Part shown: one piece after another, positions 57,669-64,000 of the stretch | How positions within the stretch are numbered: the first letter of the stretch is position 1 | Layout of the letters: each line of letters opens with the position of its first letter | Assembly (NCBI RefSeq): GCF_014648475.1 | Contig: NZ_BMRE01000001.1 | Span: forward strand, 744,001 to 808,000 | Length of the DNA stretch: 64,000 nt | Reading direction: 5' to 3' | Source: Lentzea flava | GTDB taxonomy: Bacteria; Actinomycetota; Actinomycetes; Mycobacteriales; Pseudonocardiaceae | Notes under the pieces: generated by a model | Database searches by the model: none | The model's input: the letters and a program-made list of their open reading frames with translations, nothing else | What the model was told of the DNA's origin: nothing | Position numbers and translations under genes: made by a program

Positions 57669-58277
57669 GTGTCACCTTCGAAGTCGCGCACGGACGCGCT
57701 GATGGCGGGCGAGGAGCTCAGCTCCGCTGCCCAGCGCGAACGGCGCAAGCGGATCGTCGACGCGACCATCGCGCTGGCGTCCAAGGGCGGGTTCGACGCC
57801 GTCCAGATGCGCGCCGTCGCCGACCGCGCGGACGTCGCACTGGGCACGTTGTACCGCTACTTCCCGTCGAAGGTCCACCTGCTCGTGTCGAGCCTCGCGG
57901 TGGAACTCGAACGCGCCCAGGAGAAGATGGACCGCACCACGGTCCCCGGCGACAGCGCCTACGAGCGCGTGCTGTTCGTCCTCGGCCGCATCACCAGGGG
58001 CCTGCAGCGCAACCCGCACCTCACCGAGGCGATGACGCGCGCGTTCACCTTCGCCGACGCCTCCGCGGGTGCCGAGGTCGACCGCGTGGCCTGGCTGATG
58101 GAGAGCATGTTCACCCGCGCCATGAGCGACGAGGACCCGACCGACGAGCAGAAGGCCATCGCCCGCGTGATCGGCGACGTGTGGCTGTCCAACCTGGTCG
58201 CCTGGGTCACCCGCCGCGCCACGGCCACGGACGTCGCGAACCGGCTCGAACTCACGGTGCGCCTCCTGCTCAAGTGA
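57669..58277 (+). CDS. kstR: TetR-family repressor KstR
   Basis: 202 aa from GTG 57669, placed 9 nt after AGGAGG. HTH segment QMRAVADRADVALGTLYRYF, preceded by QRERRKRIVDATIALASKGG. C-terminal half keeps LTEAMTRAFTFADASAGAEV and WLSNLVAWVTRRATATDV, nearly the same as M. tuberculosis KstR (Rv3574), which responds to 3-keto-4-cholestenoyl-CoA thioesters. Two operators upstream indicate autorepression. The family N-terminus also allows ATG 57702. Confidence 0.95.
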   Translation: MSPSKSRTDALMAGEELSSAAQRERRKRIVDATIALASKGGFDAVQMRAVADRADVALGTLYRYFPSKVHLLVSSLAVELERAQEKMDRTTVPGDSAYERVLFVLGRITRGLQRNPHLTEAMTRAFTFADASAGAEVDRVAWLMESMFTRAMSDEDPTDEQKAIARVIGDVWLSNLVAWVTRRATATDVANRLELTVRLLLK

Positions 58278-58340
58278 GTCGTTCTGAGGGATGACCTCAC
58301 AGTCACACCACCGAACGATGCCCGTGCACGCGTGACGCCC

Positions 58341-58353
58341 TAACGTCTGTCCT
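58341..58353 (+). promoter_or_regulatory. -10 element for leaderless MmpS-like gene
   Basis: TAACGT (58341-58346), then 7 nt and ATG 58354, with no ribosome site. No convincing -35. Same -10 to start distance as at fadE26, fadD19 and fadE30. Confidence 0.4.
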
Positions 58354-58755
58354 ATGAAGACGCTCGTCGTGCTGGCGGTGCTGGCCGTGATCGGCACGGG
58401 CACCGTCGTCCTGGTCAACCACTTCGGCGGCTGGAACACGCTGATCGGCAAGGCCTGGGCCATCACCTACGAGGTGACGACCGAACCGGCCGCCGACGGC
58501 CCGGTGCGGATCGAGTACCTCGAGAACCCGGACCGGTACAAGAAGCAGACCCCGCAGACCGTCACCAAGGCCGTGCCTGTTCCGTTCACGCACGAGGTGG
58601 TCATCAACGCCGGCGAGAAGGCGGGCGTCACCGCGTCGCCGAACGGCGACCAGGTGGCGTCGTGCCGCATCCTGCTCGACGGCGAGAAGGTGCTGGCCAG
58701 TGCGAAGGCCGCGCCGGGGCAGAAGGTGACCTGCGAGACGGTGACCACGACGTAG
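58354..58755 (+). CDS. MmpS-like membrane-anchored protein
   Basis: 133 aa: one N-terminal membrane helix (about 3-22) and an exported beta domain. The outer domain has the MmpS pattern, with ITYEVTTEPAADGPVRIEYL (about 37-56) and two cysteines (ASCRILLDGEKV; TCETVTT) that may pair. MmpS proteins assist MmpL transporters in mycobacteria, but no MmpL gene lies in the window. 76 bp downstream of kstR; separate promoter likely. Confidence 0.78.
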   Translation: MKTLVVLAVLAVIGTGTVVLVNHFGGWNTLIGKAWAITYEVTTEPAADGPVRIEYLENPDRYKKQTPQTVTKAVPVPFTHEVVINAGEKAGVTASPNGDQVASCRILLDGEKVLASAKAAPGQKVTCETVTTT

Positions 58756-58927
58756 GGCGCTCGATGATTCAGCCCAGTGAACGGCCAGCTGCAGACAATC
58801 CGGGCAAACTGCCGAGATACATCGGATCTCTTTGTACCGGGACTCACGTTACCGGCCGGATTCGGCACATTGGGCGTTGACCCATCGGAGCAATACTGCT
58901 TGTGTGACCCCGAGCACAGGGGGTCAC

Positions 58928-59497
58928 ATGACAACCAGCAGGCGGCAGTTCTTCGGTCGGGCGGCGGCGGTCTCGGCCGGAGTCGCACTGACCTCACCAC
59001 TGGCGGAGGCGATCGCCGCACCGGCCAACGACACCGGCCTCGTCGACGTGGCGTTCCGGGTCAACGGTGAGCGGCGCAGGCTCAGCCTCGATCCGTGCGT
59101 GACGCTGCTCGACGCGCTGCGGGAACGACTTCAGCTCACCGGCACGAAGAAGGGCTGCGACCGCGGCCAGTGCGGCGCGTGCACGGTGCACGTCGACGAC
59201 CGGCGCGTGCTGTCGTGCCTGACGCTCGCGGTGACGGTGCAGGGCAAGGACGTCACGACGATCGAGGGCATCTCGGACGGTGACGAGCTGCATCCCGTCC
59301 AGCGGGCGTTCATCGAGCACGACGGGTTCCAGTGCGGGTTCTGCACGTCCGGCCAGATCATGTCGGCGGTCGAGGTCGTCGAGGAGCGCGAGGTCCGCAC
59401 GGACGACCAGATCCGGGAAGCCATGTCCGGCAACATCTGCCGGTGCGGCGCGTATCCGAACATCCTCGCGGCGATCAAGCAGGCCAGGGAGAGCTGA
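58928..59497 (+). CDS. Tat-exported 2[2Fe-2S] subunit of molybdenum aldehyde oxidase (PaoA-like)
   Basis: 189 aa. Twin-arginine signal (SRRQFFGRAAAVSAGVAL, cleavage near residue 33). Plant-type cluster GCDRGQCGACTVH with a later Cys (VLSCLTL), then the helical second cluster FQCGFCTSGQ and ICRCGAYPNI. Closest in style to E. coli PaoA (YagT) of the periplasmic aldehyde oxidoreductase. AGGGGG precedes ATG 58928. The following two subunits overlap by 1 and 4 bp. The preceding 172 bp hold no clear promoter. Confidence 0.88.
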   Translation: MTTSRRQFFGRAAAVSAGVALTSPLAEAIAAPANDTGLVDVAFRVNGERRRLSLDPCVTLLDALRERLQLTGTKKGCDRGQCGACTVHVDDRRVLSCLTLAVTVQGKDVTTIEGISDGDELHPVQRAFIEHDGFQCGFCTSGQIMSAVEVVEEREVRTDDQIREAMSGNICRCGAYPNILAAIKQARES

Positions 59498-60474
59498 TGC
59501 GCGCGTTCGACTACGCCACGGCGTCCACCGTCGACGACGCCCTGAAGCTCGCGCGGCCGGGGTCCGCGTTCCTCGCCGGCGGCACGACGCTGGTCGACCT
59601 GATGAAGCTCGACGTCCTGACGCCGGACCGGGTGATCGACGTCAACTCCCTGCCGCTCAAGGGCATTCGGCTGCACGCGGGCGGGCTGCGGATCGGTGCG
59701 CTGGAACGGATGAGCGACGTGGCCGCGCATCCCGTCGTCAGAGCAGTCCACCCGATGATCTCGAAAGCGCTGTTGCTCAGCGCGTCCGGCCAGCTGCGGA
59801 ACATGGCGAGCATCGGCGGAAACCTGATGCAGCGCACGCGGTGCGACTACTTCCGCGACGTCACCTCGGCGTGCAACAAGCGGCGGCCCGGCAGCGGGTG
59901 TCCCGCGCTGACCGGCGTGAACCGGGGGCACGCGATCCTCGGCACCAGCGACTCGTGCGTCGCGACCCACGCGAGCGACGTCGCCGTCGCGTTCGTCGCG
60001 CTCGGAGCCCAGGTCGTGCTGCGCGGCAAGGACGGCGGCAGAACCGTTGCGCTGGAGGACTTCTACCTCCTGCCGGGCAGCACGCCGGATCGCGAGAACG
60101 TGCTCGGACCGGGTGAGCTGATCGCCGAGGTCGTCGTGCCGGTGCTGCCCTGGGCCAGGCACTCCACCTACCTCAAGATCCGTGACCGGCAGTCCTACGA
60201 GTTCGCGCTCACGTCCGTCGCGGCGGCGGTCGACGTCAAACGCGGTGTCGTCCAGGACGTCAGGCTCGCGGCAGGCGGCGTGGGGACGAAACCGTGGCGG
60301 CTGCGCGCCGTCGAAGAGGCGCTGAAGGGCGGTGTGGCGGTGGAGAGAACGTTCGCCGATGCGGCCGAGTCCGCTGTGGACGGTGCAAGGCCGCTGGCGC
60401 ACAACGCGTTCAAGACCAGCCTGCTCAAGCGCTCGATCGTCAGGGCCCTGCTCGACGCGGCGGGTGTGCGATGA
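59497..60474 (+). CDS. FAD subunit of molybdenum aldehyde oxidase with extra Cys cluster (PaoB-like)
   Basis: 325 aa of the CO-dehydrogenase/xanthine-oxidase FAD family: FLAGGTTLVDLMKLDV (about 26-41), SASGQLRNMASIGGNLMQRT (about 95-114). After it the inserted Cys segment RCDYFRDVTSACNKR with GSGC and a Cys in GTSDSC resembles the loop of E. coli PaoB that binds an extra [4Fe-4S]. Carries electrons between the Fe-S subunit and the acceptor. Confidence 0.87.
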   Translation: MRAFDYATASTVDDALKLARPGSAFLAGGTTLVDLMKLDVLTPDRVIDVNSLPLKGIRLHAGGLRIGALERMSDVAAHPVVRAVHPMISKALLLSASGQLRNMASIGGNLMQRTRCDYFRDVTSACNKRRPGSGCPALTGVNRGHAILGTSDSCVATHASDVAVAFVALGAQVVLRGKDGGRTVALEDFYLLPGSTPDRENVLGPGELIAEVVVPVLPWARHSTYLKIRDRQSYEFALTSVAAAVDVKRGVVQDVRLAAGGVGTKPWRLRAVEEALKGGVAVERTFADAAESAVDGARPLAHNAFKTSLLKRSIVRALLDAAGVR

Positions 60475-62615
60475 TCGGACAGCCCGTCGACCGCGTCGAC
60501 GGCCGCATCAAGGTCACCGGCGCCGCGCCCTACGCCGCCGACACCAAGATCCCCGGTGTCGCCTACGGCTACCTGATCACGAGCACCATCGGCAAGGGAT
60601 CCGTCACCGCGATGGACACGGACGCGGCGCTGGCGTCCCCCGGCGTGCTGGCCGTGTACACGCCGTTCAACCCGCTCAAGCTCTTCGCGTACGTCCAGGA
60701 GCAGAACGACGAGCGCTTCCCGCCGTTGCAGGACCGGGAGGTGCGGTTCTTCGGCCAGGCCATCGGGTTCGTCGTCGCGGAGACCTGGGAGCAGGCCCGT
60801 GACGCCGCCGGCCTGGTCACCGCCACCTACCAGCAGCAGCCGCCGGTCACGGAGTTCCCCGGCCGCACCGTGCGGAAGTTCGAGGAGGTGGAGGAGGTCG
60901 TCGGCACGCAGGACCTGGGCGACATCACCTTCACCGCGAGCTACACCACGCCGTTCCAGCACCACTGCGCGATGGAACCGCACGCGACCGTAGCGACCTG
61001 GAACGGCGACCACCTGACCGTCTACACGGTCTCGCAGGGCGCGCTCCTGGTGCAGCGCAGGCTGTCCGAGACGCTCGGCATCGACCCGGCGAAGATCCAC
61101 GTGCTCAGCCCGCACGTCGGTGGCGGGTTCGGCGGCAAGTGGGGCAACTGGGCGCAGGTGCCGCTGGCGTGCGCCGCGGCCAGGGCGCTGGGCCGGCCGG
61201 TCAAGGCGGTGCTGACCCGCGAGCAGGTGTTCGCGATGGCGGGACATCGGCCGATGACCAAGCAAACCCTCACGATGACGTGCACGGCCGACGGCAAGCT
61301 CACGTCGATCGTCAACGACGGCGTGACGAGCCGCGGCCTCGGCGGCAACTGGTCGGAGTCCGTCGCGAACTGGACGCTCACCACCTACGCGAGCCCGAAC
61401 ATCCGCGTCACCAAGATGATCGTGCCGCTCAACCTGGGCGCGGCGACCGTGATGCGGGCACCGGGCGAGGCCAACGGCTCGTTCGCGTTGGAGAGCGCGA
61501 TGGACGAGCTCGCCGGGCAGCTCGGGATCGACCCGGTCGAGATGCGGCTGCGCAACTACGCCACCCTGGTGCCCAACACCGGGAAACCGTGGTCCAGCAA
61601 GCACCTCGACGAGTGCTACCGGATCGGGGCCGAGGAGTTCGGCTGGGCGAAGCGGCCGAAGAAGGTGCGCGCGACGGTCGATGGCGACTGGCTCGTCGGC
61701 ACCGGCATGGCCACCGCCACCTACGGCGCGGGCCGCGGCCAGGCGTCCGTCAAGGTCCGGCTGCACCCCGACGGCACCGCGTCCGTCTCCGGCACCGCCG
61801 CCGACCTGGGCACCGGCCAGTACACCGTGTTCGCGATCCTGGCCGCCGACGAGCTGGGCCTCCCGGTCTCGCGCGTGCGGCCCGAGCTCGGCGACTCCAC
61901 CTCCCCCGCCGCGGCGAACGCCGGCGGGTCGACCTCGACGGGCACCAACGGACCCGCGGTGCAGCTGGCGGCCAAGGCCGTGCAGACCGAACTGATCACC
62001 CTCGCGGTCACGAACCCGCGTTCTCCGTTCCACGGCAAGGATCCCGCGTCGGTCGTCTACCGCGACGGCAGCGTGTCGTCCGGCGGCGTGACGATGAGCT
62101 TCGGCACGCTGCTCACGACGTGCGACGTCGGTGGCGTCGAGGCGGTCGGCACCTCGCCCCGGCTCGTCGACCCGGAACACGGCTACCGCTCGTTCGGCGC
62201 GCACTTCTGCGAGGTGCGCGTGCATCGGCTGACCGGTGAACCGCGTGTCACGCGCTGGCTGTCCGTGTGCGACGCGGGCACGATCGTCAACGCCAAGGCG
62301 GCCCGCAGCCAGATCCAGGGCGCGGTGGTGATGGGCATCGGACAGGCGCTGCTGGAGGCCACCGAGGTCGACCACGCCACGGGCCGTTTCGCCAACGCCA
62401 ACCTCGCCTCCTACCTCGTGCCGGTGCACGCGGACATTCCGAAGATCGACGTCCGGTTCCTGGACCGCCCGGATCCGCTGGTGAGCGGGCTCGGCGCCAA
62501 GGGCATCGGGGAGCTCGGCATCGTGGGCGTGGCCGGCGCGATCGCGAACGCCGTTCACCACGCGACGGGTGTCCGGGTTCGCGATCTGCCGATCACATTG
62601 GACAAGCTGCTCTAA
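60471..62615 (+). CDS. Molybdenum cofactor subunit of aldehyde oxidase (PaoC-like)
   Basis: 714-aa xanthine-oxidase-family catalytic subunit: VDGRIKVTGAAPYAAD near the N-terminus, PHVGGGFGGKWGNWAQ (about 215-230), VMRAPGEANGSFALESAMDE (Moco site), and the catalytic-Glu motif GAKGIGELGIVGVAGA near the C-terminus. Oxidises aldehydes to acids; together with the Tat signal on the small subunit it should be exported. A PaoD-like Moco-insertion chaperone is not in the window. Stop overlaps the convergent GH16 gene by 3 bp. Confidence 0.88.
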   Translation: MIGQPVDRVDGRIKVTGAAPYAADTKIPGVAYGYLITSTIGKGSVTAMDTDAALASPGVLAVYTPFNPLKLFAYVQEQNDERFPPLQDREVRFFGQAIGFVVAETWEQARDAAGLVTATYQQQPPVTEFPGRTVRKFEEVEEVVGTQDLGDITFTASYTTPFQHHCAMEPHATVATWNGDHLTVYTVSQGALLVQRRLSETLGIDPAKIHVLSPHVGGGFGGKWGNWAQVPLACAAARALGRPVKAVLTREQVFAMAGHRPMTKQTLTMTCTADGKLTSIVNDGVTSRGLGGNWSESVANWTLTTYASPNIRVTKMIVPLNLGAATVMRAPGEANGSFALESAMDELAGQLGIDPVEMRLRNYATLVPNTGKPWSSKHLDECYRIGAEEFGWAKRPKKVRATVDGDWLVGTGMATATYGAGRGQASVKVRLHPDGTASVSGTAADLGTGQYTVFAILAADELGLPVSRVRPELGDSTSPAAANAGGSTSTGTNGPAVQLAAKAVQTELITLAVTNPRSPFHGKDPASVVYRDGSVSSGGVTMSFGTLLTTCDVGGVEAVGTSPRLVDPEHGYRSFGAHFCEVRVHRLTGEPRVTRWLSVCDAGTIVNAKAARSQIQGAVVMGIGQALLEATEVDHATGRFANANLASYLVPVHADIPKIDVRFLDRPDPLVSGLGAKGIGELGIVGVAGAIANAVHHATGVRVRDLPITLDKLL

Positions 62616-63979
62616 ACGTTGTCGACGTGCTCCACACCGGCGTTGCGGTAGTTCTGCACCGCCGTCTTCACCTGGGCCGGGCTCAGCACCTGGTCCTTGG
62701 CGAAGTACACGTAGTCGACGTCCTGCTGGTAGGCCCGCTCGGCGCTGCTGCCCTGCAGGCCGCCCGAGATGAACCACAGGTTGAAGTTGATCGACATCGG
62801 CGTCTCCGGGTAGTACCTGTCGCCGTGGTCGGCGACGAGCACGCCGTCGATGAAGTACTTCACGCGGCCGCCGCCGACCTGGAAGACGAGGTCGTGCCAT
62901 CCCGAGTAGCTGACGCGCTGCTCGTTGTGGACGTTGTCGGACACCCACGGGTCGGCCTGGTAGGTCTCCCACGTGGTCTCGAACATGATGTTCGACGGTT
63001 CGCCCCAGCCGCCGTTGGGCAGGTACTCGAAGTCGATCTCGCCGTAGTTCGGGTCCATCGGCGCGTTCAACGGCGTGATGGTGAAGAACGTCTGCACGAC
63101 GTGGTCGCCGTCCGGGCCGAAGACGGGCGCGTCGCTGAACTTCACCCTCGCCGCGTAGGTGCCCTCGAAGAACTTGCGCTGGTGGAACACCTCGGTCTGC
63201 TTTGCGGCGGAACCGTTGTTCCACGAGTCGAGGCGCAGCACCTTCGACCCGTCGACGGTCGGGAACGTCACGCGCGACGGGTCCCACTCGGCGCCCGGCA
63301 CACCGGGTCCGCCGCCGCCCGACCTGACCGTCCAGCCGCGCTGGCCGATCCGCGCGTCGCTGGAGCTGGTGTAGCTGAAGTCGTCGAACATGGCGGGGCC
63401 GTTGGGGTTCGGCGGGGTCGACGTCGTGGTCGTCGTGGTCGGCGGGCTGCCGCCGGGCGGGGTGCCCCACAGCAACGTGCCGCCGCGGTACACGGTCACC
63501 TTGGACCACGCCGAGTAGGTGCTCTCACCGCGGAACGAGTAGTCGTCGGACTGCGTGATCGGGCCCCAGTTGGTGCGCCAGAACCGCAGCTGCAGGTCGC
63601 CGGAGTCGCCGCCGGGAGCCAAATTGCCCGCGCCGCCGGTGAAGCCGACCTCCAGGTAGCGGTCGGCCGCGCCACCGGTCAGTGTGCCGAACGTGCCGGT
63701 GACGTTGGCGCAGCCGCGCACCGCCCAGGAACAGGCGAACCGGTAGCCGACGTCCGGGGTCTCGCTGCGGAAGTAGTAGCGGATCTTCACCTCCGCCAGC
63801 GGCACGGTCGTGGTGCCGGAGTTGACCAGCTTGAACCAGGGTTCGGCCTGGTCGGTGGTCGCACCGGACGCGCTGGTCCGGTACTGGGCGGTGATCGCGT
63901 CGGCCGCGAAGGCGCTGGGCGCCACCGCCAGCGCGGCCACCGCCACGGCCGCGCAGGACACGGCTAGGAGTGCTCGCAA
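62612..63979 (-). CDS. Secreted CBM3-GH16 family glycoside hydrolase
   Basis: 455 aa. Sec signal (about 1-25, AFA cleavage), CBM3-like cellulose-binding domain (ITAQYRTSASGATTDQAEP to about 175), Thr/Pro linker, then a GH16-like domain (about 195-455) with the catalytic motif GEIDFEY (Glu-x-Asp-x-Glu). Targets an extracellular beta-glucan or similar polysaccharide; exact activity not readable. Starts at TTG 63979 with GAGGAGA 5 nt upstream and no better start before the window edge. Not connected to sterol catabolism. Confidence 0.83.
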   Translation of the reverse strand: MRALLAVSCAAVAVAALAVAPSAFAADAITAQYRTSASGATTDQAEPWFKLVNSGTTTVPLAEVKIRYYFRSETPDVGYRFACSWAVRGCANVTGTFGTLTGGAADRYLEVGFTGGAGNLAPGGDSGDLQLRFWRTNWGPITQSDDYSFRGESTYSAWSKVTVYRGGTLLWGTPPGGSPPTTTTTTSTPPNPNGPAMFDDFSYTSSSDARIGQRGWTVRSGGGGPGVPGAEWDPSRVTFPTVDGSKVLRLDSWNNGSAAKQTEVFHQRKFFEGTYAARVKFSDAPVFGPDGDHVVQTFFTITPLNAPMDPNYGEIDFEYLPNGGWGEPSNIMFETTWETYQADPWVSDNVHNEQRVSYSGWHDLVFQVGGGRVKYFIDGVLVADHGDRYYPETPMSINFNLWFISGGLQGSSAERAYQQDVDYVYFAKDQVLSPAQVKTAVQNYRNAGVEHVDNV

Positions 63980-64000
63980 GGTTCTCTCCTCACTTCGGCA

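Noticed and set aside
58285..58299. TGAGG-gatga-CCTCA as the kstR terminator
   Set aside because: The stem is only 5 bp and no T run follows.
60195..63509. Very long open frame (over 1,100 codons) on the minus strand opposite the aldehyde oxidase
   Set aside because: It is antisense to a complete, well-conserved paoB/paoC-like pair, is rich in Arg/Ala/Gly and has no domain. Such frames are expected in high-GC DNA.

Overview
This is a high-GC actinobacterial chromosome segment with many GTG starts, 1-8 bp gene overlaps, F420-type oxidoreductases and a KstR/KstR2 regulatory pair. The gene content and protein style fit a Pseudonocardiaceae-type soil actinomycete (Lentzea/Saccharothrix-like); that placement is inference. 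Almost the whole window, about 1-57.5 kb, is one contiguous sterol catabolism cluster. Both the side-chain/ring A-B part (KstR regulon) and the C/D-ring part (KstR2 regulon) lie here together, as recognised by homology to the Mycobacterium tuberculosis Rv3492c-Rv3574 region.

Layout. (1) 1-8 kb: an SDR, a Zn-alcohol dehydrogenase, ferredoxin fdxD, fadE26-fadE27, a nitronate-monooxygenase-like gene, fadD19 and echA19 (activation and beta-oxidation of the sterol side chain), then an unrelated membrane-anchored protein. (2) 8-17.3 kb: a Tat-exported 3-ketosteroid delta1-dehydrogenase, a PPOX-fold protein, an acyl-CoA ligase, an F420-type LLM oxidoreductase, and the divergent operon DUF35/ltp4/ltp3/LLM/NTF2-like (side-chain aldolases, likely for C24-branched sterols). 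(3) 17.27-19.26 kb: a DUF222-HNH endonuclease gene enclosed by about 242-bp inverted repeats, an apparent mobile unit that separates ltp3/ltp4 from cyp125. (4) 19.3-23.4 kb: cyp125, fadA5 and two SDRs. (5) 23.4-36.2 kb: the KstR2 block (echA20-ipdABC, fadA6-kstR2-ipdF-fadE30, fadD3-ech-fadE31-32-33), which degrades HIP, the C/D-ring residue. (6) 36.2-37.4 kb: a MerR regulator and a methyltransferase. (7) 37.4-49.8 kb: an eight-gene operon with an FAD dehydrogenase plus hsaE-G-F-A-D-C-B, and the divergent kstD-kshA-small Cys protein-kshB-MaoC operon (ring A/B opening). (8) 49.8-51.2 kb: an HTH/Clp-N divergent pair. (9) 51.2-58.3 kb: fadE34-fadE28-fadE29-chsH2-chsH1-ltp2 (last side-chain cycle) and kstR. 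(10) 58.3-64 kb: an MmpS-like protein, a three-subunit Tat-exported molybdenum aldehyde oxidase (PaoABC-like) and a secreted CBM3-GH16 protein.

How it works together. CYP125 oxidises the sterol terminus and FadD19 and the other ligases make the CoA esters. FadE/ECH/MaoC/SDR/thiolase sets and the Ltp aldolases shorten the side chain. KstD and KshAB open ring B, HsaABCD remove ring A, and HsaEGF take the resulting dienoate to acetaldehyde/pyruvate-level products. FadD3, FadE30-33, IpdF, EchA20, IpdABC and FadA6 dismantle HIP. Palindromes matching the KstR consensus TnnAACnnGTTnnA, exactly or with one or two mismatches, lie upstream of the side-chain and ring genes. A perfect KstR2 box lies between fadE30 and fadD3. 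At several of these promoters the operator runs straight into a TANNNT -10 hexamer placed exactly 7 nt before the start codon, which predicts leaderless transcripts. Uptake genes (mce4, sup) and a 3beta-hydroxysteroid oxidase/dehydrogenase are not in the window. I saw no tRNA, rRNA or CRISPR array.
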